This document shows, piece after piece, positions 11,236-22,260 of a stretch of DNA of 64,000 bases. How positions within the stretch are numbered: the first letter of the stretch is position 1; each line of letters opens with the position of its first letter. The DNA comes from Struthio camelus (lineage: Eukaryota > Chordata > Aves > Struthioniformes > Struthionidae). A program made the translations under genes and the position numbers. Below the pieces are notes generated by a model. It did not search any database. It was not told the origin of the DNA and saw nothing but the letters and a program-made list of their open reading frames with translations. The DNA lies in contig NC_090953.1 of NCBI RefSeq assembly GCF_040807025.1, positions 25,218,997-25,282,996 on the forward strand, written 5' to 3'.

Positions 11236-14200
11236 TCAGTTCTTGAACATGTCGCAGAGCAGCTTCTCCATGGGGGTGTTGCCGATGGTCCGGCGGAAGA
11301 AGAGGAGCTCGACGCGCTCGGAGGAGATGAAGCGCAAGGCCGGCAGGAGCAGGAGCAGTTTCCCGAACCTGGGGAGGGCGAGCGGGAGCGGTGGGTTTCC
11401 CCGGTGCAGCCGGACCCCAGGGTGCTGCAGGAGGGTGCTGGGTAGGGATGCTCGGCCCTAGGGGGACGGCGGTGGTACCTGACGGGCTGCCCGGGATAGT
11501 GCGTCCGGTTGTGCTGGCCCAGCATCACCTGCGACTGGTCCTGCAGGTTCTCCACCTGCTCGGGGTCCTTCAGGCCACGGGTCTCTGCGGGGAGAGAAAG
11601 GCGCTGGGGGCGGTTGGGGGCCGGCGCTGAGGTGCCGGGCTGCCCCAGGCCGCAGCCACCCATCTCACCTGGTTTGAAAAGCACCACGGCCTTCATGCAC
11701 GCGAACTCAGTGGGGTCGACGGCCAGCGCTTTGAAGCGGGTGAGGGTCTCCTGCAGGACGCGGACGTCCACGGTGGCAGGCACCAGCTTGCCTGGGGCGC
11801 CGGGGGCCAGCTCGGGCACGGCGAGCAGCGGGCAGCTCTCCAGGGGCATGGACCACTGGATGGCACAGAGCAGGAACAGCTCGCTCCAGGCTTCCTCCAG
11901 CAGGATCACCTGTGGGAACCACGTCAGCCCCAGCGTGGGGGGGCTCCAGCACCCCCTTGCTGCCCATCGACACCACCTTCTCGCTCCTCAGCTGTTTGGA
12001 GAACATCTGGTGGAGGCTGTCCTCCACCCACAGCATCCCCCACATACCCAAGGGACATCTCCTAGGGGGGACACCGATGCCACCCTAGGGCCAACCTGAT
12101 CTGGTGAGCTGTGGTGCTCAACACCACATGGTGCTCTGACCCCCACTGCCCATTTTCCCCAAATCCCTGGAGAAAACACCCCGCTCCTGCTAGCCTGGGG
12201 GCCTCTGTGGGTACCCATCACCCTGTACCCCGGCCCTGGTCCCACCTGGTCGCGGAAGGGCAGGTTGGAGAAGACCGGGAGGTTCTTGGCCCACTTGACA
12301 GCCATGAAGAGGAGGCGGGCTGAGGTCTCATAGACGTTTTCGGGGCTGCCCGCCGGGTAGGGCGCTAGCTGATACTCTCCGGCGGCCCGCTCGGGCTCGC
12401 TGCCCGTCACATCAACGGTCTCATCGGCTGCATGAGAGCCAACGGGGCGGTCACCGATGGTGCTGTGGTAGCATCCTTCCCCACCACCACCCGGGAGCAG
12501 GCACCCACCGTCCTCGGGCTCCAGCTTGGCGCAGGTCTCGGCTGTCATGAGGCTGGCCATGAAGCGGTGGTTGGTGGGCGGCGTGGGTGGCCGGGGCCCC
12601 GGGGCGCCAGCAGCAGGGCCCCGGGGGGGCAGGCAGGGGGCCGGCGGGCCCTCGCGGGTGGTGGCCAGGTGCTCGGGCGGCAGCTCAGCGTCCAGCTCGA
12701 TGCTGTCCAGGCGGACCTGGGCCGTGCTGCGGGGCTGCCGCTCGTTCTGCACGGCTGCGGGGGACGCCGGGGACGCCGTCAGCCGTGGCGGCGCCGGGCA
12801 CCCGCATTGCCCCCCTCCCCACCCCGCCGTCGCCCCGCGCTCACCATCCTTGTTCATGCCGGCTTGCAGGCACTTCTTCAGCCTGCAGGCCTGGCACTGG
12901 TTTCGGTGCGCCTTGTCCACCGGGCACAGCCCCGTCCCCGCCTGGCACCTGCGGAGAGGTGGCACCCGGCTGGGCTGCAGGCTCGGCCCTGCCAGCGCCG
13001 GGTGCTCAGCCCCTCCCAAGTGGGGTGGGTGCTCTGTTCCCCATGGGTGCCCTTTCCTTGGGCTTGCCCTGCCCCAATGGGTGCCCTATCCCCCATGGGT
13101 GCCCTGCCCTGATGAGTGCACTAGGTGTCTTCTCCCCACCCCATAGGTGCCCTGCCCCAACAACTGCCCTGCTGAGCACCCTGTCCCCCCTGGGTGCCCT
13201 GCCCTGATGGGTATCCTCTCCCCACATTGATGTCCTACTGGGCATCCTGTCCCTGCACTGGGTGCCATGTCCCATATGGGTGCCCCGGTCTAACAGGTGC
13301 CCTGGCCCCATGCATGCCCTGTGCCCCATGGGTGTCCTCTCCCCTCATGGTTGCCCTGCACTCAAAAAATCCTTGTCCTTGGGCACCCTTCCCCCCCCCA
13401 CCCCGAGGTGCCCTGTCCCCCAGGGGTGCTCTGCCCCTCTGGGTGCCCGCCGGCCCCACCTGTAGATGAGCTTCCTGCGCACGCTCCTCTTGAAGAAGCC
13501 GCTGCAGCCGTTGCAGGCGTAGATGCCGTAGTGCTTCCCGCTGCTCGTGTCCCCGCACACCTTGCACAGCAGCACCGGGCTCAGCGCCTTGCCGGGGGCC
13601 GGGCTCAGCCCTGCGGGAGCGGAGCGGTGACACTCGGGGTCACTCGGCCCACCCCAGGACCAGCCTGCCTAGCCACCTCCCCCCCAACCCCGGACCTAGG
13701 TGTCCCCACCACCCCCCCCGCCCAGCATCCTGCTTGCAGCCGTGAGGTGATGGGGTCTCTCCCGTCATCCAGCCACCTCCGAGGTTTCCTGTCCCCCAGG
13801 GTGACCGGCAGGGCCCGGGGGTTGGCTCTGCGGGTGCCTCGGGGCCGGGGAGCAGCCCTGCAGCTGCCTGGCCCGGAGCCCGTGGGCGCCCAGGGTGTCC
13901 CGGCAAGGGGCCACAGCTGGGGACCTGAGTGTCTTGGAGAAGGGCAAGGGACCATGGGCATCCTGGAGAAGGGCTGCAGCTAGGGACCACGAGTGTCCTG
14001 GAGAAGGGCTGCGGATGGAGACCACAGGTATCCCAGTGAAGAGCCGTGGTCAGGGACACTGGTGTCCTGGTGAGGGTCCGTGGTTGGGGACCGTGGGCAT
14101 CCTGGCAAGGGTCTGCATGCAGGGACCGTGGATGTCCTGGGGAGGGGCTGCGGCCATGGACTGCAGGCATCCTAGAGAAGGGCTGCAGCTGGAGACCACC

Positions 14201-14599
14201 GGCATCCCAGAGAAGTGCCGTGGCCAGGGACTATGGGCAGCCTAGCAAGGTGCCAAGGCCGGGAACCACAGGCATCCAGGAGAAGGGCTGTGGCTGGGGA
14301 CCACAGGCATCCCAGAGAAGCACCATGGCTGGGGACCACAGGCATCCCAGAGAAGCACCCTGGCTGGAGAAGCACCACTGGCATCCTGGAGAAGTGCAGG
14401 CATCCTGGAGAAGAACCGCGGCCAGGGACCGTGGGCATCCCACCGAGGGGTCCCAGCCGGGGACCGTGGGCATCCCGCCGAAGGCCGGGGAGCCGGCACG
14501 CCGGCAGGGAGCCGCGGCAGCCGCGGGCGCCTGGTTCTTACCCGAGGGGCTGTCCTCCAGCCCGGCGCTCACCACGGACCCCGCCGGGGACGCAGCCAT
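11236..14599 (-). CDS. NR2E3: Photoreceptor-specific nuclear receptor NR2E3 (PNR), complete
   Basis: NR2E3 is a nuclear receptor that in photoreceptors represses cone genes and, with CRX, NRL and NR1D1, activates rod genes. Eight coding exons on the - strand, in transcript order: 14599-14542, 13610-13460, 12948-12845, 12754-12509, 12427-12246, 11909-11669, 11584-11479, 11368-11236. All have GT-AG sites and the phases join to 406 residues (human about 410). Exons 2-3 encode the two-zinc-finger DNA-binding domain, with P-box CNGCSG and [10 protein letters not shown] closing the second finger. Exons 5-8 encode the ligand-binding domain, including [27 protein letters not shown] and the C-terminal helix 12 region ending LCDMFKN. 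The start is the in-frame ATG at 14599 (MAASPAGS); an upstream in-frame ATG would add a long basic stretch unlike the family. Introns 1 and 2 hold minisatellites. The gene looks intact. Confidence 0.95.
13020..13450. repeat. Imperfect C-rich minisatellite in NR2E3 intron 2
   Basis: The phrase GGGTGCCCTGxCCC recurs every 20-35 bases with variable spacers (ATGGG, CTGATGGG, CCCCAT), filling most of the 511-base intron. Copies are diverged, so the array is old or was built irregularly. It ends about 10 bases before the exon 2 splice donor. Confidence 0.75.
13880..14500. repeat. Minisatellite of about 35-bp units in NR2E3 intron 1
   Basis: The units share GGGACCACxGGCATCC and TGGAGAAGGGCTG. Two copies of TCCTGGAGAAGGGCTGC start at 13961 and 13996, giving a period of 35; about 17 copies are visible. 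The array is G-rich on the + strand, so C-rich in the NR2E3 transcript, and has no coding meaning. Confidence 0.8.
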
Positions 14600-14885
14600 G
14601 CCGGGGCCGGCGGCCGCTCTCCCGACTTCTCGGCCGCCGCGGCGCTCCTCAGTCCATGAGCCGCCGGGGCTCGGCGCGGCGCCGGGAGCTGCGAGGCCGT
14701 GGGCGCGCGGCGGGCTCTGCGGGGCGGTGCGCGCTCGCCTTGCTCTCTTCAAGGCAGAGCCGGGCAGATTAGCGCCGAGCGCTGTGTAAGCAGATGCCTG
14801 TTTGTCATCGTCTTAATCTTTAGTGTCGCCGCGAGGTGGATCAATCGGCCACGCGATGAAGAATTAAAAAGGTGCTGAGCCCCAG
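14600..14885 (-). promoter_or_regulatory. NR2E3: NR2E3 5' flank with CRX-like and NRL-like sites
   Basis: On the - strand this is immediately upstream of the NR2E3 start. It contains the CRX-type homeodomain core TAATCT twice (14814-14819 on +; 14766-14771 as its complement) and TGCTGAGC (873-880 of the 14,8xx block, i.e. 14873-14880), an NRL/MAF half-site. Known biology: NRL directly activates NR2E3, and CRX co-regulates rod genes. No TATA box is clear and the TSS is not determined. Short motifs arise by chance, so this is a hypothesis. Confidence 0.45.
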
Positions 14886-16443
14886 CCTTGCCTGCAGCCG
14901 GCGGCTCCCTGTAACCCTAAACCCCGCAACACCCAAGCCGCCGGCCATCACCCGGTGCCCCCCCGCCCCGCGCCGCCCGCGCTCGCACCCATCCCGGGGA
15001 GCCCGGGCCGGATGCGGCCCCCGCGGTCGAGCGCCTTTGGTGGGTCCCCAAATGAAGCCGGCTCGGCTGGGGTGGCCGGAGCCACCGTGCCCCGAGCCGG
15101 GTCCCGCCAGCTTGTGCAGCGCTGAGATTGCGGCGATGGGGGGGGAGCTGCGGGGGGGGCGGCGGGGGGGTGAACGGGGCAGGGGGTTACGGGGCCGGGC
15201 CGGGAGCGCTAACGGGGTCGGGAGGCCGAGGGCCGCCCCGGCCGGTCCTCATGGCCCCCAGGCGGGGAAGGGCACGTCCGTGCGCCCCGCGGCCCGGGCA
15301 GCCGGTGCCTGCGGGGCCCTGTAAGCGCATAAGCCCCTTTGCTAAGGAGTTTAGAGCAGAATCACGAAAAGTGGTAATTAAAGAGCAAGACCTGCTCCCC
15401 CCTCCACCTTCGCTGCCCCCAAAGCAATTAATTACGAGCCTTGACGGGGCGGGGGGAGCTAATGACGGCGGCAGGGGAGCCACTTAGCCCCTCTCGGCCC
15501 TGGCTGCCTGCAGCGCTGAGCGCGAGACCCTGCGGGCCCCGGCCCCGGCCCCGGCGGGGGGACAGAGCCCGGTGGCCGGGCCGTGTCCTGGGGCGGCTCT
15601 GGGGACGCTCGTCCCATGCCAGCCGGGGGGGGCGGCGCGGGCAGCGTTAAGGGCCGAGCGGGGGGCTGAGGCCGGACCGGGGGGGGGGCCCTGCTCTCAT
15701 CACACTTGTGGCCACAGCTCTCCACCTGCTCGCTGCAAAGCAGCTTAGCGCCGGTGCGGTGGGACCGCGGCGGTGACTCAGGGGGCCGCCGGCCCGTGCT
15801 CGGCCCCGTGGCCGCCGCGGCCCGCACGTTGCCCCCGACGGGGGCGCGGGAGGCGGTGGCTGATGCCGCAGAGCGCTGACGCTGCAGCCGCTCCCCGGCC
15901 CCGGCCAGGTGGCCCGGCCCTTACGTAACCGCCGCTAAACCCTCGGGGCGACAGGCCAGCACAATTTGGGATTTGAGGGCTTTAGCCTTTAAACCGGGGC
16001 TCGGGGGGGACCGCCGCCTCTGCGCCCCTTCGCTCCCCGGCGATGCTCTAGGCATGGGGCTTTTCAAGCATCCCTGTGGCTGGGGGGCGGATTTTAAGCG
16101 TCCCTCTTCAGATGCGCTGGGCTGCCCTTGCTTTTTCTCCCCTGCTGCTGCGCGCTTCCAACCTGTCCTCCGCGGCAGCATTAAGGGGTAATCCTTCATT
16201 CGGGCCATGGGCTGGTGCCCCCTTCCCTGCTGAGGACTTGTGGCTGTGACATGAGTGGGCTGGGGGGGGCGGTCTGGGAAGGGCCGGCTGGACATGGGGC
16301 CCCCTCCACGGCATCGGCCACGGGATTGCTACGGCATGGACCTTGCCTCGCTGCCCCCCCGCCCCCCAACCTCAGGGAAAGCCCCTGGGGCTGCTCAGGC
16401 TCCGGTCCTGGCTCCCAAAATTGCCCCAGGCTGAGCTGAACCG
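14886..16443. other. Intergenic DNA upstream of NR2E3 with homeodomain-type AT islands
   Basis: No gene was recognised. Most is very GC-rich. Between about 15310 and 15490 an AT-richer island carries TAATTA-type cores (GGTAATTAAAG near 15372, CAATTAATTACG near 15423, GCTAATGA near 15459). TAATCC lies at 16189-16194. The contrast with the surroundings suggests a conserved regulatory element, but that cannot be tested without other genomes. Confidence 0.35.
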
Positions 16444-16452
16444 GTGACATGG

Positions 16453-19432
16453 CCTGCAGCCTCCCTCCGTCACCCCTGGCTGCAGCCTCCCTCCGTCACC
16501 CCTGGCTGCAGCCTCCCTCCGTCACCCCTGGCCTGCAGCCTCCCTCCATCACCCCTGGCTGCAGCCTCCCTCCGTCACCCCGGGCTGCAGCCTCCCTCCG
16601 TCACCCCCGGGCTGCAGCCTCCCTCCATCACCCTGGCCTGCAGCCTCCCTCCGTCACCCCTGGCCTGCAGCCTCCCTCCATCACCCCTGGGCTGCAGCCT
16701 CCCTCCGTCACCCCCGGGCTGCAGCCTCCCTCCGTCACCCCGGGCTGCAGCCTCCCTCCGTCACCCCTGGCTGCAGCCTCCCTCCGTCACCCCTGGCTGC
16801 AGCCTCCCTCCGTCACCCCTGGCCTGCAGCCTCCCTCCGTCACCCCCGGGCTGCAGCCTCCCTCCGTCACTCCGGGCTGCAGCCTCCCTCCGTCACCCCT
16901 GGCCTGCAGCCTCCCTCCATCACCCCTGGCTGCAGCCTCCCTCCGTCACCCCGGGCTGCAGCCTCCCTCCATCACCCCTGGCTGCAGCCTCCCTCCGTCA
17001 CCCCGGGCTGCAGCCTCCCTCCGTCACCCCGGGCTGCAGCCTCCCTCCATCACCCCCGGGCTGCAGCCTCCCTCCATCTCCCCGGGCTGCAGCCTCCCTC
17101 CGTCACCCCTGGCTGCAGCCTCCCTCCGTCACCCCTGGGCTGCAGCCTCCCTCCGTCACCCCTGGCTGCAGCCTCCCTCCGTCACCCCGGGCTGCAGCCT
17201 CCCTCCGTCACCCCTGGCCTGCAGCCTCCCTCCGTCATCCCTGGCTGCAGCCTCCCTCCATCTCCCTGGGCTGCAGCCTCCCTCCGTCATCCCTGGCTGC
17301 AGCCTCCCTCCATCTCCCTGGCCTGCAGCCTCCCTCCGTCACCCCGGGCTGCAGCCTCCCTCCATCACCCCTGGCTGCAGCCTCCCTCCGTCACCCCTGG
17401 CTGCAGCCTCCCTCCGTCACCCCGGGCTGCAGCCTCCCTCCGTCACCCCTGGCTGCAGCCTCCCTCCGTCACCCCGGGCTGCAGCCTCCCTCCGTCAACC
17501 CGGCCTGCAGCCTCCCTCCGTCATCCCTGGCTGCAGCCTCCCTCCATCTCCCTGGGCTGCAGCCTCCCTCCGTCATCCCTGGCTGCAGCCTCCCTCCATC
17601 TCCCTGGCCTGCAGCCTCCCTCCGTCACCCCGGGCTGCAGCCTCCCTCCATCACCCCTGGCTGCAGCCTCCCTCCGTCACCCCTGGCTGCAGCCTCCCTC
17701 CGTCACCCCTGGCTGCAGCCTCCCTCCATCACCCCTGGCCTGCAGCCTCCCTCCGTCACCCCGGGCTGCAGCCTCCCTCCGTCACCCCTGGCTGCAGCCT
17801 CCCTCCGTCACCCCGGGCTGCAGCCTCCCTCCGTCACCCCTGGCCTGCAGACTCCCTCCATCACCCCTGGCTGCAGCCTCCCTCCATCACCCCTGGCCTG
17901 CAGCCTCCCTCCGTCACCCCTGGCTGCAGCCTCCCTCCATCACCCCTGGCTGCAGCCTCCCTCCATCACCCCCGGGCTGCAGCCTCCCTCCGTCACCCCT
18001 GGCTGCAGCCTCCCTCCGTCACCCCGGGCTGCAGCCTCCCTCCATCACCCCTGGCTGCAGCCTCCCTCCATCACCCCTGGCCTGCAGCCTCCCTCCGTCA
18101 CCCCTGGCTGCAGCCTCCCTCCATCACCCCTGGCTGCAGCCTCCCTCCATCACCCCCGGGCTGCAGCCTCCCTCCGTCACCCCTGGCTGCAGCCTCCCTC
18201 CGTCACCCCTGGCTGCAGCCTCCCTCCGTCACCCCCTGGCTGCAGCCTCCCTCCGTCACCCCGGGCTGCAGCCTCCCTCCATCACCCCCGGGCTGCAGCC
18301 TCCCTCCGTCACCCCTGGCCTGCAGCCTCCCTCCGTCACCCCTGGCTGCAGCCTCCCTCCGTCACCCCGGGCTGCAGCCTCCCTCCATCACCCCGGGCTG
18401 CAGCCTCCCTCCATCACCCCCGGGCTGCAGCCTCCCTCCGTCACCCCGGGCTGCAGCCTCCCTCCATCACCCCGGGCTGCAGCCTCCCTCCATCACCCCC
18501 GGGCTGCAGCCTCCCTCCATCACCCCTGGCCTGCAGCCTCCCTCCGTCACCCCTGGCCTGCAGCCTCCCTCCGTCACCCCTGGCTGCAGCCTCCCTCCGT
18601 CACCCCGGGCTGCAGCCTCCCTCCATCACCCCGGGCTGCAGCCTCCCTCCGTCACCCCCGGGCTGCAGCCTCCCTCCGTCACCCCCGGGCTGCAGCCTCC
18701 CTCCATCACCCCTGGCCTGCAGCCTCCCTCCGTCACCCCTGGCTGCAGCCTCCCTCCGTCACCCCTGGCTGCAGCCTCCCTCCGTCACCCCGGGCTGCAG
18801 CCTCCCTCCATCACCCCGGCCTGCAGCCTCCCTCCATCACCCCCGGGCTGCAGCCTCCCTCCATCACCCCCGGGCTGCAGCCTCCCTCCGTCACCCCTGG
18901 CCTGCAGCCTCCCTCCGTCACCCCTGGCTGCAGCCTCCCTCCGTCACCCCGGGCTGCAGCCTCCCTCCGTCACCCCTGGCTGCAGCCTCCCTCCATCACC
19001 CCCGGGCTGCAGCCTCCCTCCGTCACCCCTGGCTGCAGCCTCCCTCCATCACCCCTGGCTGCAGCCTCCCTCCATCACCCCCGGGCTGCAGCCTCCCTCC
19101 ATCACCCCTGGCCTGCAGCCTCCCTCCGTCACCCCTGGCCTGCAGCCTCCCTCCGTCACCCCTGGCTGCAGCCTCCCTCCATCACCCCCTGGCTGCAGCC
19201 TCCCTCCGTCACCCCTGGCCTGCAGACTCCCTCCATCACCCCTGGCTGCAGCCTCCCTCCGTCACCCCTGGCTGCAGCCTCCCTCCGTCACCCCTGGCTG
19301 CAGCCTCCCTCCGTCACCCCTGGCTGCAGCCTCCCTCCGTCACCCCTGGCCTGCAGACTCCCTCCATCACCCCTGGCTGCAGCCTCCCTCCGTCACCCCT
19401 GGTCTGCAGCCTCCCTCCGTCACCCCGGGCTC
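16453..19432. repeat. Large minisatellite, 26-27 bp unit, about 110 copies
   Basis: This is an almost perfect tandem array about 3 kb long. Each unit has CTGCAGCCTCCCTCC, then GTCACCCC or ATCACCCC, then TGG or GGG, sometimes with one extra C. The main variation is G/A at one CpG. Rarer variants (CATCTCCC, GTCATCCC, CAGACTCC) recur in blocks: the GTCATCCC/ATCTCCC motif set repeats at 17233 and 17519, a spacing of 286 bases or 11 units, so segments were copied as higher-order blocks. Two + frames are open for over 1000 codons because the unit has no stop in any phase; this is not a gene. CTGCAG (the PstI site) occurs in nearly every unit. Confidence 0.97.
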
Positions 19433-21764
19433 TTGGCGCACCGGGAGGCTCCGTCCCCTCCGGTAGCGCCCCGAGCCCCTGCCTCAAGCCCTGCGGTCTC
19501 AAATCCTGACCTAGATCTCTGACAGCCGCCATCTGTAGCAGCGGCCGTCCTCCTCCCTCAGCAGAATTATGACGCTGGGTTAATGCGGAGAGGAGCAAGC
19601 TGTCAGATTGCTCTGCCCCGATCCCTTTGACGGGGCTTAGGTGCTTCGAGATCATTTAGAACATCCTCAGCCTTGCTCGCGCCTGCAAAAATAACCCTTT
19701 GCGCCCAGCTCGGGCCCACGGGTGCCGGGGCGCCCTGGGAAAGCAGGGTGCCAGGGCGCCCACCGCGGAGACGGCAGCAGTGCTAGGTTTTTGGCAGGCC
19801 GGGGCTGGCAGACGCCTGTCCTGCACGTCCCCGGGGTGCAGGCTGGGCTGGCAGCGCACGCTCCCATGGGTGCCCGTGCTGCACACCACTGTGGCAAGGG
19901 CAACACCATTGGTGTTTGATGCCCGACCCTCACTCGCTACCTGCTGGGTTGCAGCCCCGAAACGCGGCATCGCCGTCCCTGCCAGTGCAAGACCCCGCTC
20001 CAGCCCTGTTAATCCGGCGTGTCACCCCCATGCTCCCTTATCGCCCGGCCACAGGTGTCCCCGGTCTGTCCCCGGGCCGTAGCCGTGGGGCACCGTCCCA
20101 GGTGCCCGCAGCAGGGCCACAGCTTGCTGACACGCTACCCTGGCCCCCGGGCAGGATCCGGCCCCAGGGACGGGACGCCCAGCCGGGGCTGTGGACCGCC
20201 GGGCATCGCGATACGTGCTGACTTGGCTAATTTGTCGTCTGGCCGTGCTCCCCTCCTCTTAGTCAGTAAAAAGCCAGCTCTGGAGCAGGGATTTGGGAGG
20301 GGGATTAGCTGAGCCAACCATCTGCTGCCAGGCCAATAATCATCACAGTGAGGAAATCCAATAATTAAAAAAATATTGTTCCCACCCGCCGGTCCTGCAG
20401 CTAACTCCATTACTCGACGTGTCCCCTCCACCCCGACGCTGGTGGTCACGGCGGAGCGGTTCCCCGATGCTGACACCCCGCGGGCACCCTGCCGCCCTGC
20501 AGCACCCGTGCGGCTCGACCTCCTGCTTTTGGGGGGGGAGCTGAGCTGGCTCCCAGCTCGCGGTGCAGGTGGCATTGCTGCCAGGCCCGACGCCACCGTT
20601 GCAGGGCTGGTGCCGGGGCCACCTCGGTCCTCGGGCCGCCCCGGCGGGCAGAGCCACCCTGGCGGCAGGGGCGAAGCGAAGTGAAGGAGCAAACGTTAAA
20701 CCCCGCGGCAGGGTCGTGACTCAGCTCCGTGACAGACGCTGGGGCAGATGCCACGGGATTACTCAGCCTAAAACCTTGGAATCTGCTCTTCCCCCCCACC
20801 CCCAGCAGGCAGAGAGTATTTAATTACTAATTTACTAATTACCCAAGGATGCCACCGACAGTCTCAAAAACTGCTGCCGGGGAGGCAGCCCCGGGGCCGG
20901 CTGGCCTCTGCCTGCCGTAATCCGGCGAGCGGCGGGGAGCGGGGCCGGATGCGCCGGCCGCCCCGGCCAGCGGAGCCGCCTCGCTCGAGGACGTCTGCGA
21001 GTGACCCGGCGACGGTGCCGGCTCCCGGCCAGGCACACCGCTCCCGAGGGCCTGAGTCCCACGGCGGGCTGGAAATTCCCGCGCGGGGGGTCAGGGCTGC
21101 CGGCTGCCCGGTTGGGCCCAGGTGCCCGCACGCTTGTGCCAAACCCTCTGGCTCAGCCACGTTTCGGGCGAGCCGTTCCCCTTCACCTCGCTGTCTGGCA
21201 GCTTTGCGGACAGATTTCCCCCAGATGGTGCTTTCTGGCAGGGAAAAAAGGGATAATTTTGATGGCAGCGGTCCGGTCTCCGGTAGGAACTGCAGGCAGG
21301 GAGTTTCCTGGGCTCACGCGCCGGTCCCAAAGCAGAGCTCCCTTTGAAATTGCGTTGTCGCTGCTGGGAGGTGGGGGGGGGGGGGATTTCTCTACGAGAA
21401 ACTCTAAGCATGGAGGAAATCATCTCATTTTAAGGAAAAAAAAACCTTACCCTTCCCACCATGATGGGTTACGGTCACAATTGCTCACATTTCTTCCCAG
21501 AAATGTTTCTCTCCCCTGTAGCACAGGGCTCAGGTTCAGCCCACCAGCTTTTCTGACTTATCACCCTGGGACAATGTGTTTCTCACTCCAGCTGGGGACA
21601 ACTTGCCCTTTGGGAAACAAACCCCAGGTGGGTTTGGAGGTGACGCCAGGAGCAAGGGTGAGTTTGAGTGTCCCAGCTCTTCAGCACCACGCCAAGCAGG
21701 CAGTGAGGGCTGATGGGGGCTGGCAGGGGACAGCTCGGACCAGGAGGGCACGGTGGGGATCAAG
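19433..21764. other. Intergenic DNA with no gene recognised
   Basis: Open frames here are short, overlap on both strands and show no domain. The stretch is GC-rich except for AT islands at about 20330-20385 (GGCCAATAATCATCAC and a following AT run) and 20815-20845 (TTTAATTACTAATTTACTAA). A motif group within it is listed separately. Confidence 0.5.
20010..20923. promoter_or_regulatory. Candidate photoreceptor-type enhancer (CRX and MARE motif group)
   Basis: Four CRX-type cores (TAATCC or GGATTA) fall within 0.9 kb: 20010-20015, about 20302-20307, 20756-20761 and 20918-20923. A MARE-like TGACTCAGC lies at 20717-20725, and the 20756 core continues as GGATTACTCAG. The region is 5.4-6.3 kb upstream of NR2E3, beyond the large minisatellite. 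CRX with NRL/MAF sites is the usual make-up of photoreceptor enhancers. Assignment to NR2E3 is inference; the downstream PLAAT-like genes could also be targets. Confidence 0.3.
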
Positions 21765-22260
21765 AGGAGATGATGGGGCCTAGGAGGGGATGGCAGGAGC
21801 CAGGAGGGGATGAAGGGGACTTGGAGAATATGATGGTGACCAGGAGCAGATGATGGAGACCAGAAAGGGACAGTGGGGACAAGGTGAGGATGATGGTGAC
21901 TAGGACGGGATGATGGGGATCAAGATGGGATAATGGGGATAAGGATGGGGTGATGGGGATGAGGAGGGGTTGGTGGGGACCAGGAGGAGATGGTAGGGAC
22001 CAAGATGAGACAATGGCAATCAGGATGGGATGATGGGGATCAGACGGGGTTGATGTAGCCTGGTAGAGGGTGGTGGGGAGTAGGATGGGATGATGGGGAC
22101 CATGTGGGGACCAGTGCAGGACAATTGGGATCAGGAGGGGATGATGGAGACCAGGATGGTGCAGTGGGGACCAGGAGGGGAAATCAGGAACAGGGAGGGG
22201 TTGATGGGGACCAGGAGGAGATGAGAAGGTCTAGAAGGGGACAGGAGGGTTGTGGGACTT
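21765..22260. repeat. Purine-rich minisatellite, roughly 20-27 bp units
   Basis: Imperfect copies of GATGATGGGGACCAGGAGGG and variants (GGGATCAAGATGGGATAATG, GGTGGGGACCAGGAGGAGAT) run for about 500 bases. The + strand is almost all purine plus T in fixed places. Unit length varies, so the array is diverged. It has no coding content. Confidence 0.85.

Noticed and set aside
13086-13633. Small - strand proteins in NR2E3 intron 2
   Set aside because: They are translations of the intron 2 minisatellite partly joined to the true DNA-binding-domain exon in the wrong frame.
14231-14752. N-terminally extended NR2E3 from an upstream in-frame ATG
   Set aside because: The extra residues are Arg/Ala/Gly-rich and have no family counterpart; the ATG at 14599 gives the expected protein length.
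16444-19509. Two overlapping open frames of over 1000 codons on the + strand encoding a Pro/Ser/Ala/Leu repeat protein
   Set aside because: Both frames follow the 26-bp tandem unit, which lacks a stop in any phase. Codon use is set by the repeat, and two unrelated proteins cannot both be real. No splice or start context supports either.
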